Assembly: GCA_002077065.1 (NCBI GenBank)
Contig: NAJO01000042.1
Coordinates: 186,001 to 250,000 of the forward strand
Origin: Cryoendolithus antarcticus
Taxonomy: Eukaryota > Ascomycota > Dothideomycetes > Cladosporiales > Cladosporiaceae
Reading direction: 5' to 3'
DNA: 64,000 bases
Numbering within the stretch: position 1 is the stretch's first letter; the number at the start of each line of letters is the position of its first letter. A program made the translations under genes and the position numbers. Positions 11,677-21,550 of this stretch are shown one piece after another. The notes under the pieces were generated by a model. It was given only the letters and a program-made list of their open reading frames with translations, was not told the DNA's origin and did not search any database.

Positions 11677-12211
11677 ATGTGGACGCGTCGTGAGCGCATC
11701 AGAGGGAGTGCTCTGTGCCGTGCGCAACAGCGGCTGACTGCTCGGCTAGACTCGTAGTGATACACGCGAATGATTAGCGACGACGGTCGCCCTTTCGATG
11801 GGTATGAGCGTGTTGTCCTCCGCGGCGGTGGATAATGCTCGCGATCGAGATGGAAGTGGAAGGGGCATGGTGCACGGACACAAGTGCCAAGCCAATTCTC
11901 GGGCGAAGCGTGCAGGCTTCGGACTCATTGGGCCTCTTGTCAAGCGATAAGCACTCAACGAATGGAATGGTCATCGATCTTGTAGGAAAAGGCGCTCCTT
12001 GAAGCGGCTGCCGTTGTGGAGATGTGAAAGGTAAGTCGTTGTACAGTTCACATTGATTTGCGTTCTCATAATGTTACATCTTACTTCACAGCAAGAGACC
12101 GGTCTCGCAGATTCACTTCGCCCGCTCTACATCTCGCACAGTACCCCCAGAGCAAGTGATGTGGGCGTCCAGCACATCTAAACGCCCTTGACCGGTCACA
12201 CCATCGGTGTT
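11677..12211. other. Convergent intergenic region
   Basis: 3' flanks of the hemerythrin-like and STF2-like genes. Nothing further is supported here. Confidence 0.5.
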
Positions 12212-12854
12212 CTAATGCTTTGCTCCAGCAACAGCCTCCTCTTCCTCAACACTCCCGGTAGTGTCAGCCGAAGACGAAGTGCTCATCTTCTCGAGCTCGT
12301 TATGCTCCTCGTCCGCGGCTCCATGGAGCTCAGAATCGAATTCGATGATCGCCTCCGGGTCACTGGCCTCGTACTTCGACTTGAAGAGATTGTGCCCGGC
12401 TGCACTGGACATGCTATTGGTGCGGCGACGAGGCTTCGCGGGATTGTAGTCGTAGTCTTCTAGCTCAGACATGCCATCTTTGCCCCTGGGAATGCGTGTA
12501 AGCAAGTGTCACGTGCTACGAGGTACAGAGTGGCGGTTGGCTTCGGATGAACGGGGAAGGGCAGAGGAGCTTGCTCACCAATTACCTTTGCCGTTGCCTT
12601 GCTTCTTGGTGCCCGCTGGGTCGTCTCCGGAGCGACCTGCTTTGCCGAAATAGCGAGGCAGGTGCTCTTCGGCCGCCGCGGTACCGTTGGCGAGACCAAC
12701 GTGGTCACGATCAGTCACTTTGTGGGTACGAGTCACTGAATGTGATGGTCAGTGGGATCACCTTCAGGTGAAGCTGCTTGTAGCTTTGTATGCCGCAGTG
12801 CAGTGACTGCTGCAAATTGACTGCTGTTCGAGGCGATGGCGGTGTTTACTTACT
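12212..12854 (-). CDS. STF2-like small hydrophilic protein; start codon split by an intron
   Basis: Similar to yeast Stf2/Tfs1-neighbour ATPase-stabilising factor and to hyaluronan/mRNA-binding-like proteins; Stf2 also acts as a hydrophilin in desiccation tolerance. The coding exons are base 12854 (the A of ATG), 12735-12579 (starting TG) and 12485-12212, giving 143 residues. The split start uses a consensus donor GTAAGT at 12853 and acceptor TTCAG, intron 118 bases. It yields MTRTHKVTDRDH, matching the MTRTNK start of Stf2. The family core LPRYFGKAG...KKQGNGKGNWGKDG is assembled across the second intron (12578-12486, donor GTGAGC). The tail is rich in Glu, Asp and Ser. No in-frame ATG exists in exon 2 upstream of the core, so the split ATG is the best model. 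Confidence 0.8.
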
Positions 12855-13803
12855 GTCGAATGCTTGCTATGAAACGGAATTGGCGGGCTGCTCAAGTTGG
12901 GGATGTAGATCCGATGAAAACAGTGGCGTTGGTCACTCGATGAACCGAGTGATGTTGTCAAGAGGGAGACAGAGTCACTGTAGTCCTCGAGACCTGTAGT
13001 CTAGATAAGCTATGGCTCACACGAGCATGACATAAGAGCTCCGCCATGTCACGCGACTTCGGAGGAAGGTCCCTTACGTCCTTGGCGTCAAACAAAGGAA
13101 GGCGCGATGTTCGGCTGTAGGTCCGGTCTACCTAGATAGCGTGACAGTGCCAACAACTTCTCAATGGCTCGATTGCACATACAATAGATAGTAAAGCTGA
13201 GTAGAGGTGCTGCGCTGACATGAAGCTTCTCAAATGAGGCACGCGAGCTCCTGCAGTGGCGGAGGGGCTGGCGGGAAAGGTACGGGATAGTCTGTCATTG
13301 GTCATGTGCTCAAGCCGCTCTGGCTGGAGTATAGCGAGGCGACTCTTCGGGACGTGCAGGTACCCATGTGCTGTTCGCATGTATCGTTCCACCCGGATCA
13401 GACGCACGTACTGCCGCGCGTAAGACAGGCAGGTCACATGTACAAGAGACTCCGACAACATGTTTGTCGGATCATTTCACCTATCGCGTGCTGAGCGGTC
13501 CCGAATGTGTAACATAAGAGATCAACCAGCCATCCGGCCTGCCACAATGATTGAATGTTATGCCCATACGGACGCCGTTCCGGACAGCAATGCCATATCT
13601 CGGTACCTGGAGCAACTGCAGTCTAGAAACCACCCCACTTCCCCACACTGTGACAGCGCTAGTGATCATGATGCAGGAGAGCTTATCCTTGTTCCTGCCG
13701 TAAAGAAAAGTGGCTTGCAATTTACCCTTCACCGAGTCTGGCATTCGTATGTGCTATCCGGAATCTGAAGTGAGTTCTATCTTCGACTAACTACTTTTCT
13801 GGA
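12855..13803. other. Intergenic region
   Basis: Holds the 5' leader and promoter of the STF2-like gene and the 3' flank of the acid phosphatase gene. The small open frames in it look random. Confidence 0.5.
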
Positions 13804-15366
13804 CTAAGACGCTGCGCAGAGCCCAGGCACCTTACTTGCTCCAACCCCTACCAGCCCATCGAAGTACCCCAACAAAGTCCCTAGAGGAACCATGTCCATC
13901 AGTCCAAAAGCAGGATGACTCGACTTCAAGATCTGTCCTCCCCACAAGACTCTAACGAAGTAGCACTTCTCCTTCGTGTAGAGCTCGAACACTACCTCAG
14001 ACCCCATGCCCGGCCAAACCATCTGGTTGAGCTGCAGAATCGACAGGAGCCGTGAGATGCTCCCGTCGTGAGCGACGTTGTGCCTGTACTTCACGCTGTC
14101 ACTCCCAGTGACAGCCGGGGGGCCCAATCCTGCGGCATGTCGCAAAGTCTGCGCAAGCTCTGCGATCCAGATGCCGTAGCTTGCTGTGCTGGCCTGTAGG
14201 GATTGCGGACTATCGCGATAGATGAAGCTGTACTCGTACTCTCCGAGTCTGAAGACCTCATTCGCCTCGGCTTGCGAGACGCAGTCAGCAGTGTTGTTGA
14301 TGTTGCACGGCAAGGCTTTGTCGTGGCAGAGCCGAGCGGAGAGATTGTCGAAGTAGTGATCGTAGCTTTTGTGCCAGTCGGTACTGCTCGGGCTGATGCC
14401 ACTCAAGGCATCGAGACGGGAGAAGAGTGGTGCAGAGGCTGTGAGGTGGGCCAGCCATGCGGCTTTCGTGGAGCCGACACCGTAGGAGCTGAAAAGTGCG
14501 CTTCCAGCAGAGCAAGTGTAAGCTGGCTCCAGGGAGTCGATCGAAGCGGGCTGAATCAGTAAAGGTGTGTCCTTCTTCGAGAGCGTGGGCCACATGCCGA
14601 CTGTGAGCATGCTAGCGACTTGGCTGGTGATGACATTGTTCGTGACGCGGTAGCTGACGGCCTTCGCGTCGTAGGATGATGGCAGAAAGTGTAGTAGTTC
14701 GTGATAGACAGCTTTGAGGTCTACACCATGCTGGTAGCTGTCATCTAGGCCGCCTCGGGTGATCTGAGGGAACTGACAAGTGCCGTTGAAGCCAGTTGGT
14801 ACCAGTGGGTTTGATGGCGACGTGTAGACATTCCAGTAAGTATCAGCGGACAGATTGCCTGCAGGATTGATGGGTTTGCCGCCGTAGAAGAGACCTTCGT
14901 CGCTGCAATACCAGGCATACTGCTCTCGAGGAAAGGTATTGGCCGCGTATGGCGTACGCTTGTGATGCCTGTGGATGACTTCGACATACTGCAACTTGTA
15001 GCTACTGTTGGCTCGCGGGTAAGTCTCCTTGTTGACGTGAGGCATGTTGCACCAGTTATAGGTGTTCAGTGGTCCTTGGCTCGAGTTAAAGATGAAGCCA
15101 TAGGTGCCCGTCCCGTTTATAGCCGATGACAAGCTGTTGACATTCGTTTGCGCTGGAGCATGCCAGCTGAGGTCAACAATGGCATTGCCTGAGCATGTTG
15201 AATTGCTACCGTATGAGTTCAACCCCAGAGTAGCATGCAGCGACGACAAGCTCGCGAATAGCACTGGTGAACGAGAGAAGCGCATGATGGCGGAGATGGC
15301 TTCTTGCGCGGCGAGGATGCCCAGCAGGGACAGTAATACGGTCTTATACGAGATACTCCATGGCAT
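13804..15366 (-). CDS. Secreted histidine acid phosphatase family protein
   Basis: Intronless, 520 residues. Branch-2 histidine phosphatases hydrolyse phosphomonoesters such as inositol phosphates through a phospho-histidine. The active-site motif appears as IHRHHKRTPYA (RHxxRTP type, near residue 130) and the proton donor as NVAHDGSISRLL (HD, near residue 430). A hydrophobic N-terminus acts as signal peptide; translation may start at MPWSISYK (15366) or at MRFSRSPVLF (15285), and both give a plausible leader. Many N-glycosylation sites (NST, NGT, NSS, NLS, NGT) and several cysteines fit an extracellular enzyme. The middle H of RHH replaces the more usual G of RHG, which is seen in related fungal proteins of this kind, so activity is likely but unproven. 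Confidence 0.82.
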   Translation of the reverse strand: MPWSISYKTVLLSLLGILAAQEAISAIMRFSRSPVLFASLSSLHATLGLNSYGSNSTCSGNAIVDLSWHAPAQTNVNSLSSAINGTGTYGFIFNSSQGPLNTYNWCNMPHVNKETYPRANSSYKLQYVEVIHRHHKRTPYAANTFPREQYAWYCSDEGLFYGGKPINPAGNLSADTYWNVYTSPSNPLVPTGFNGTCQFPQITRGGLDDSYQHGVDLKAVYHELLHFLPSSYDAKAVSYRVTNNVITSQVASMLTVGMWPTLSKKDTPLLIQPASIDSLEPAYTCSAGSALFSSYGVGSTKAAWLAHLTASAPLFSRLDALSGISPSSTDWHKSYDHYFDNLSARLCHDKALPCNINNTADCVSQAEANEVFRLGEYEYSFIYRDSPQSLQASTASYGIWIAELAQTLRHAAGLGPPAVTGSDSVKYRHNVAHDGSISRLLSILQLNQMVWPGMGSEVVFELYTKEKCYFVRVLWGGQILKSSHPAFGLMDMVPLGTLLGYFDGLVGVGASKVPGLCAAS

Positions 15367-15792
15367 ATTGCCATTATATACTCAACCTTCAGCGTAGGAT
15401 CGCGTCGACTTTTCCTGCCGTTACGACATCATGGGCTCTCATGGCCATTGAGGCGTGCCGAGCACCGGCAAGTTCATTGGTGGTGCTGTCAGCATCGCTT
15501 CCATCGGTGCCGTGTCAGCCTGGGAACTCGGCAGAAGTGCAGATCGACAGATGTAAGGAACTTAAAATGCTCGAAGAGCTCTTAGGCGCAATGGTAAGGT
15601 TTCGGAGGTGCAATGTGGTCATATCGTTGGTGTTGAGAGCTCGCTGCAGGTCCGCCCACGCCAAGCTGTGAAGGCGGCTGACAAAGATCGACAACAAGTG
15701 ACAGGATAGACGCCTCGACGGAGTGGTAGAAGTGCAAGACGAAAGGCGACACTGGATAGGTGTGAGGGAAACCCTTCATGAGCGGTCATCAA
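15367..15792. other. Intergenic region
   Basis: Upstream region of the acid phosphatase gene and 3' flank of the PPC decarboxylase gene; nothing else seen. Confidence 0.5.
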
Positions 15793-16683
15793 TCACGCAG
15801 TATCCATGAGCACTTCGTCTTTGCTACCAAGTCGAAGCCTGTCCTCCACAACCGAGACGATCTCCTTCCAGTCTCTCATAGCACCTGACCCCGTATCACC
15901 ACAGGCCAGAGTCTTTTCGATCGGCCGCAACACCTCGACCCAACCTCCTCTCTCCACTCCCCACTCCTCCTCCAGCACAGTGATCTGCTTCGCTGTGACA
16001 GGATGCGTCCACATTGCCGTGTTCATCGCCGGCGCAACGATGATGCCCTTTCTTCCCTGTCTGAACTGCTCAGGCAACTTCTCCAGCTCACTTACAGGCA
16101 GCGAAGGCGGATACGGTAACGTGACGCCCGGTCTCGCCCCGTCGATCAGGCCAGAGTGATCCCAAGCGCGGACTACAGACGTAATGATACTGTCTGAGAA
16201 GCCCTGGCTGATCTTCGCCAGACTGTTGGCTGACAATGGTGCAATGATCATCAAATCTGCCCAGCGCCGCAGCTCGATGTGCAGGATGCTCTCGCCACGG
16301 ACCCACGGTTTGCGCCATTCATCTTCATCAAAGTAGATGCCATCGACACTTGGCAGAGCTGCGATCGAGACAAGGGATGGCTGCTCTGCGGACTGAGACT
16401 GGAGGAACTTGGCTGCGGAGTGGGATAGCAGCAGGCGGATAGAGAGATCACGATGCTTGCCTAGAGCTTCGATAATGAGCGGGATCTTGATCGCAGCTAC
16501 GCTGCCTGTAGCAGCAAGCAGGAGATGGTGTTTCCCATCGTCGTGATGATCCGCTGCTCGCAAGATTGGCGCTGGTTTCGGCGTGAGTCGCTTCTTATCG
16601 CTCAGATCAGGCCTCAACCTCGGGAACAGAGTGAGCAGGACATGAATGCAGACCGCAATGCCCTGAAATATGTCTCTTGTCAT
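15793..16683 (-). CDS. CAB3: Phosphopantothenoylcysteine decarboxylase (Cab3/Hal3 flavoprotein family)
   Basis: Decarboxylates 4'-phosphopantothenoylcysteine in coenzyme A synthesis, using FMN. Single exon, 296 residues from the first in-frame ATG at 16683. The flavoprotein start HHLLLAATGSVAAIK, the catalytic His in LLSHSAAKFL, the Asn in APAMNTAMW and the Cys in ACGDTGSGAM are all present, so the active site looks complete. In yeast, paralogues Hal3/Sis2 and Vhs3 form a trimeric decarboxylase with Cab3 and also inhibit the Ppz1 phosphatase, which affects ENA1; filamentous fungi usually carry one such gene. It lacks the long acidic C-terminal tail of Hal3, which argues for the decarboxylase role. 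Transcribed away from the glutaredoxin gene. Confidence 0.88.
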   Translation of the reverse strand: MTRDIFQGIAVCIHVLLTLFPRLRPDLSDKKRLTPKPAPILRAADHHDDGKHHLLLAATGSVAAIKIPLIIEALGKHRDLSIRLLLSHSAAKFLQSQSAEQPSLVSIAALPSVDGIYFDEDEWRKPWVRGESILHIELRRWADLMIIAPLSANSLAKISQGFSDSIITSVVRAWDHSGLIDGARPGVTLPYPPSLPVSELEKLPEQFRQGRKGIIVAPAMNTAMWTHPVTAKQITVLEEEWGVERGGWVEVLRPIEKTLACGDTGSGAMRDWKEIVSVVEDRLRLGSKDEVLMDTA

Positions 16684-17021
16684 GTTGGCAACGAGGAGCG
16701 GAAGCTGTTTTGAAGTACTCAAGATGAATGTGTTTGGAGTCAAAGTTACGACTCCCTTGGAGCAATCGTCGTCATTGTGTACGCTTACAGAAGTACGTAT
16801 ACGTTCAGCATAAACCTCTGGCCCATCAATAGATACACCTGCGCGACTGACACACCCGTAAGGAGCAAAGGAACTGTCGGATGGAATCCACTTTTATGCA
16901 CTTGTATGGGCTATTACTCAGCGACGCCTCGGTTGGTCCCTGCGTCATGGCGTATTCGAAGAAGTCGCGAACCAGCTCTGCTTCGTGTCCAGCATTTCCA
17001 ATGTGAAACATCATCTCAATC
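16684..17021. other. Divergent promoter region, CAB3 / GRX5
   Basis: 338 bases between two divergent genes. A long minus-strand frame overlapping it and the glutaredoxin gene is an antisense shadow. Confidence 0.5.
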
Positions 17022-17591
17022 ATGTTATCAAGAACAGCCATTAGTGTAGGTGCCTCAAATCCGTTGATATTGATGGTCGCTGACACTCTCCAGACGGCCA
17101 CGGCCACCCTTCGCCCCCGCCGCAACCCATACCTCTCCCCCCGATTCGCCGCTCTACAAAAGTCATTCATCTCCACCGAGACTCGCACAGCAATCGACAA
17201 AGCTGTCGCCTCAGCACCTGTAGTGCTGTTCATGAAAGGCACACCTGAGACACCACAGTGTGGCTTCTCGCGAGCGGCGATACAAATCTTGGGATTACAG
17301 GGAGTGAACCCCCAGAAGTTTACTGCGTTCAATGTTCTTGAGGATGAGGAGTTGAGGGCTGGTGAGTAGAAGTGACGAGAACCACTGAAATGTAGACGAA
17401 GCGCTGATCGATGGGCAGGCATCAAGGAGTACTCGGATTGGCCGACAGTGCCACAGCTGTACGTTGGGAAGGAGTTCGTAGGCGGAACAGATATCATGAT
17501 GTCGATGCATTAGGACGGGACGCTGGCGAGGCTTTTCGAGGATAAGGAGGTGCTCGTGCCGGCAGACGGCGAGCCAGCAGCGCAGTCATGA
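17022..17591 (+). CDS. GRX5: Mitochondrial monothiol glutaredoxin (Grx5 type) with an in-frame TAG
   Basis: Grx5 passes iron-sulfur clusters on in mitochondria. Exons 17022-17045, 17094-17361 and 17419 onward. The first intron (48 bases, GTAGGT...CTCCAG with GCTGAC branch) is in frame and removes a stretch inside the targeting peptide; the second is 57 bases (GTGAGT...GCAG). The CGFS active site is intact in [11 protein letters not shown], as are the glutathione-binding WPTVPQLYV and GGTDI elements. At 17511-17513 the frame reads [16 protein letters not shown], where relatives have Gln (SMHQDG). The stop gives 128 residues; reading on to the TGA at 17589-17591 gives the normal length of about 154. 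The lost part is only the C-terminal helix, so the short form might retain some function. The change equals one C-to-T step from CAG. It could be a real allele, a decaying copy or a base error. Confidence 0.82.
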
Positions 17592-18013
17592 GCGCAACCT
17601 GATTGAAAGCAAGCACTACATCCCCAGACCTGGACCTGGTATTTCCCGTCCTGCTCTGCTAGATTACAGCGCGGATGTCACGATTGCTCAATGGTACGAT
17701 CCGGACTCCCGCGCCTAGATCTGAGGCCCCGATGTAGACCAGATAAGCAGGCGCGTTCATGATCGTGACATGCTCATAGCGAAGAAGTGGCCCTTGATTA
17801 CAGAACTTTCGCATGTGTGCAGGCGTCATAGTCTGCTGTCGCGAAAGTAAGTACCATGCAGCAAGTCGCGCCTTCTGTTCGTTCCCAATTTTCAAGTCGT
17901 CCCTTCCTCGGGCGGCGGCAGTCAGACTGAACCTTACTTCACCTCAATCTCTCTCGTCTCCCCGACATGTACATCATGTGATCACATAACTGCACCCGAA
18001 CGTTACACACGGC
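17592..18013. other. Intergenic region
   Basis: 3' flank of GRX5 and upstream region of the next gene. A 78-codon minus-strand frame (17659-17895) has no recognisable features. Confidence 0.45.
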
Positions 18014-18781
18014 ATGGCGAAGACACGTCCCGACAACAAGGTCGGCAGGATCACTAAACCCTCACCAATGCTGAAGCCGTCCGTCAACGTCGCCACCCTC
18101 TTCGCGAAACCGCCGAGACGAGACGAAGTCGCCACACACCATCACCGCAGACCGCCTCACCCTGATTACGTGGCGTTCTTGGGTAGATGGCCTTGCCACT
18201 TGTGGGTCGTAAGATACTGACTGTGAGTAGACACGGCCTCCAACTACCGCACCGACGCGACCGCCTCCATCGCCGCCGCCATCGAATACGAGAAGGCCGT
18301 CCTTAAAGCTCGTATCTACGGCGAAGATTTCAATGGTGCTCCTCTCAACTTGCCGAATGTGGTCTCTGCAGCCGATCTCGACTCGCTTAAAGGCCAGGCC
18401 GACGCTCTCAACATGCCATTCGCCTCACTTGAGATTTCTGTGACAGGAACTAATAGCAAGGGTAAAGTAGTTACCGGCCAGTGTACGCTTGGAGATGCGA
18501 TGGCGGAATTTACTCGTCGGTCTGGTGCATTGAAGACGAAGATTGATGGGTTGATCCGTGAGCTTGAGGGTGTGGAAGGGGAGATCGAGAGGGTAATGGT
18601 GGAGTTGAAGCATGGTGGCAGTGGGGCAGAGGAGTTCAAAGAGGAGCTCGAAGGTCTTATGGGAGAGGCTGATGAAGCGTTGAAGGCTACGGTGAAGGAT
18701 ATCAACGATGCGAAGAGGGAGGACAAGGAAAGTGGTATTGAGAGGCAGCAGAGATTGCAGGACTTTCTGAAAACGTTCTGA
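18014..18781 (+). CDS. Conserved-looking hypothetical protein with C-terminal coiled coil
   Basis: Two exons, 18014-18182 and 18231-18781, 239 residues. A 48-base intron (donor GTAGAT, CTGAC branch, acceptor GAGTAG) joins DYVAFL to DTASNYRTDATASI in frame. The N-terminus is basic (MAKTRPDNKVGRITKP). The middle has YGEDFNGAPLNLPN and a region resembling a compact fold, and residues of about 150-230 form a strongly heptad-like, charged helix (EGVEGEIERVMVELK, EEFKEELEGLMGEAD). I do not recognise the family. The clean splice, uniform coding bias and ordered composition argue that it is a real gene. A structural or complex-subunit role would fit a coiled coil but is only a guess. Confidence 0.7.
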
Positions 18782-19190
18782 GGTAGGAGTGGACGGCTTG
18801 CTGAGTCTGGGAGATCGCTTCGCTGAACGGGACGTACGGGATAATTTGATCATTCAGCTGCGTTTGCCGCTTAGCGGCATCCTTCTCAGTGTACTACCGT
18901 GAGACCATCAGTACGTGTTGCACCGGGTTTTCTTGTGAACTTAGTAAAGACACCAGCAATCTTGAGACGATGAATTGAGGAATCTTGTACTACACTGGTG
19001 GATTCGTACTGGCATGCATATTTACCCATTGCCTCCTGGGCACCGAACGCCACGCTGAGAATCACACTACATCCATCGACTCCCTACGGACTCACATTGA
19101 GCAGCACAGCTGCGTGCTCGCCCCGTCCGTACCATCACCTCGACCTCCCAAACTCCGTTATATGCATTTGATGCCACCTGAATTGCCATT
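18782..19190. other. Convergent intergenic region
   Basis: 3' flanks of the coiled-coil protein gene and the NAD+ carrier gene; nothing else supported. Confidence 0.5.
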
Positions 19191-20390
19191 TCAAACACTC
19201 TCACTCGCGATCATCTCCCTGCCCTCGTCTTGCATCTTCGTTATGATGCCTCTCAGGCTCTCAAAGGTAAGCATCGTAGTCATCGCAGCCGGCACAGCTC
19301 GGATCATGTTCGTGCCCATGCCGTTGTAGAATGCTCGCCATCCCTCCTCTGCGAGAATGACACGACATGTGCGGACCACACCTTGGTACCTCGGCTGATA
19401 CGCGATACCATCGGTGTTACCGAGTCGCTTCGCCGAGATGCCCTGAGCGTGGTGCGAAGACGCGATATTCTCGTGGCCAGATTCTGGGTGTAGATGCCGT
19501 TGTTGTGTCTGCAGTCGAGTCCGAATGACTTCATGTGGGTATGTAGCGAAGATTGCTGCGCATTTTGAGACGATCGTCGCTCCGAGAATGCCGGCTGTGT
19601 TTGCCACCTGCGTGCCTTCATGATGCGACGCTTCGCCCATTTCTAGTCCTGTGAAGCGCTTCTTGAAGTACTCGTACAGTGGAAACTGGATCGCGACGTG
19701 AGTCAACCCGAGCAAAGCAGGCGCAAGACCGGAGTAGAACGCTGCCAGACCCTCGGCTCGGTACATCTTCCGGAACGCGTCCATGGTGTTGTTGTAGTGC
19801 CATGGCGTCCTGGCACCGTCCGACGCTGAGCGAGAAATTTGCGACATCAATCGAGTCTTGATGACCCATATCGGGTTCGTGGTAAGAGTCGAGCAGGCTC
19901 CAGCACAGACCGAGGCGTATATATATGACAGAGCCTTCAGCTGGTCGGACTGATCATATCCGCGCCGAGCCAGTGAAGTTTTCGTCATGTCATAGACTGA
20001 CATGTAGACTGCCCAAGTCGGGAGATATCCAAGCAGCATGGGACCAAGTCCTCGGTACATCCCCTTCACCCCATCCTGCCTGATGATCGTCCGTGCTGTG
20101 CCAATCATGCCTCTGTACACTGCGCCGCCACTCACCACCCCCTTCCGTACACTGGGATGACTGAACGATCCTTGCGCTTGTAGCTTCGTCTTGATGACAT
20201 CCAAAGGACATGTGACGATCCCGCTTGCGAATCCTGCAACGGCGCCAGAGAATGAGACCACGGCGGGATTTGACAATCCTGCACTCCATCTCGCCAGTCG
20301 CCGGTATTGCGCGCTATCATGTCGCACTGTGTTTGTTGGGTTTATACTTGTGGATGGGCCATGGTTATGGGTGTCGGACATGTTTTGCAT
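19191..20390 (-). CDS. Mitochondrial carrier, NAD+/pyrimidine nucleotide transporter subfamily (Yia6/Ndt1-like)
   Basis: Single exon, 399 residues, inner mitochondrial membrane solute carrier (SLC25). The three tandem repeats each carry the Px[DE]xx[KR] signature: CPLDVIKTKLQAQ, NPIWVIKTRLMSQ and YPHEVIRTRLQTQ. The Trp in the second motif (PIWxxKTR) marks the subfamily that moves NAD+, FAD/folate and pyrimidine nucleotides, with yeast Yia6/Ndt1 as the closest style match. Between repeats are the usual GxxxMYRGLGP and GLAAFYSGLAP elements, and the third repeat ends RAFYNGMGTNMIRAVP. The third matrix loop carries a His-rich insertion (about residues 300-345). Transport of NAD+ is inferred from the subfamily pattern; pyrimidine nucleotides are the main alternative. 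Confidence 0.85.
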   Translation of the reverse strand: MQNMSDTHNHGPSTSINPTNTVRHDSAQYRRLARWSAGLSNPAVVSFSGAVAGFASGIVTCPLDVIKTKLQAQGSFSHPSVRKGVVSGGAVYRGMIGTARTIIRQDGVKGMYRGLGPMLLGYLPTWAVYMSVYDMTKTSLARRGYDQSDQLKALSYIYASVCAGACSTLTTNPIWVIKTRLMSQISRSASDGARTPWHYNNTMDAFRKMYRAEGLAAFYSGLAPALLGLTHVAIQFPLYEYFKKRFTGLEMGEASHHEGTQVANTAGILGATIVSKCAAIFATYPHEVIRTRLQTQQRHLHPESGHENIASSHHAQGISAKRLGNTDGIAYQPRYQGVVRTCRVILAEEGWRAFYNGMGTNMIRAVPAAMTTMLTFESLRGIITKMQDEGREMIASESV

Positions 20391-20934
20391 GGCCCGAGAG
20401 GACTATCGGCCAAATCGTGATGGCGACTTCATGCTCGGACGCCGTTGCCCCTTCCAATAGCCAGCTGGCAAAGACAATGAGACAGCTCCCTATTCACTAC
20501 CAGAAACCTGTAGTTTAGTGCCAGTGCCTTCTGTACTTCACTATGGTGCCTGCGTCGACTTTCCTACTGCGGGGTTCCGGATTTAGTGGGCGGTCCAATG
20601 GTTGTAAGAGCGTGCTTCAGGTCGCTCGAGGTATATGCAATATGGTATGCTAGTACGGGAGATCAGTCTGAACAGTCTGCAATTGTCGCGTGACTTTGGT
20701 AAGGTAATCGGCTGTTGCACGGTGAAGGTTACAAAGCAGGCAGACTGACGTGCAAAAGCACGAGCTTCATGAGCTCAAAGCTCCACTTCATTGCCGGCCC
20801 TCCGGAACCTTCCGCGCCGACTCTCAATGCATGTTCGACGAATGTCGATGCTGTATTGCTAAGGAAAGTGCATTGCTTCGAGATACCACTGGCTTCATTT
20901 CTGCTCTACTCACACAAACACAACCACCGCCACC
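20391..20934. other. Divergent promoter region, NAD+ carrier / QCR7
   Basis: 544 bases between two genes for mitochondrial proteins. The QCR7 start has a pyrimidine/CA-rich leader and a good CCACC context before ATG. I see no other feature. Confidence 0.5.
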
Positions 20935-21550
20935 ATGTCGGTGCCTACCCTCGCCCCCTATATCATGAAGCGCCCCTGGCTCATGCGCTGGATGAAGCCG
21001 CTCAGCCACTGGTACTTCAACAACGCCGGATACAGGAAGCTGGGCCTAAGGTATGCGCTTTGCACATCGTGGAGGCGTAGAGACGAGGAACGTGCAAGGA
21101 CGGTCAAGTACGAGATGCTGACGTCGACTGCAGAGCCGATGACCTGATTCCTGAGGAGAGCGAGCTCATGCAACGCGCCCTGAAGCGTCTATCACCCAAG
21201 GAGGCATACGACCGTGTCTTCCGCATGCGACGGGCATTCCAGGTATGGAAAGAGAGCCACCTTGTTACAATATCCTTGGTCAGGGCTGACTGCAGATGCA
21301 GTGCTCCCTCTCACATCAGTTGCTACCAAAGGACGAATGGACAAAGGCAGAGGAAGTAAGTCAAGCATTGCGCCGCTCTGGACTACTCCTCCTGAGCTGT
21401 GTCAAAGAAACCTGGTAGAAACCTTAGACTGAGCAACTCTTACAGGACGTGCCATATATCTCTCCCATCATCACAGAGCTCGAGGCGGAGAAGACAGAGC
21501 GACAAGATCTCGAGACCATTGTGATGAAGCGACCAGCGAACAAGGCATGA
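20935..21550 (+). CDS. QCR7: Cytochrome bc1 complex subunit 7
   Basis: Subunit of respiratory complex III (UQCRB/Qcr7), on the matrix side near cytochrome b. Four exons: 20935-21050, 21134-21242, 21302-21355 and 21446-21550, giving 127 residues, the usual family size. The protein reads MSVPTLAPYIMKRPWLMRWM, WYFNNAGYRKLGLRADDLIPEE, LKRLSPKEAYDRVFRMRRAFQ, CSLSHQLLPKDEWTKAEEDVPY and a charged C-terminus, closely following fungal Qcr7. At the end of intron 2 two acceptors six bases apart are possible (21295 or 21301); the second gives FQCSLSH as in relatives, the first adds Met-Gln. Introns are 83, 59 and 90 bases, longer than the local norm. Confidence 0.92.

Noticed and set aside
16826..17497. 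223-codon minus-strand frame across the glutaredoxin gene
   Set aside because: Antisense to the three-exon GRX5, whose conserved CGFS protein is on the plus strand; no domain in the antisense frame.
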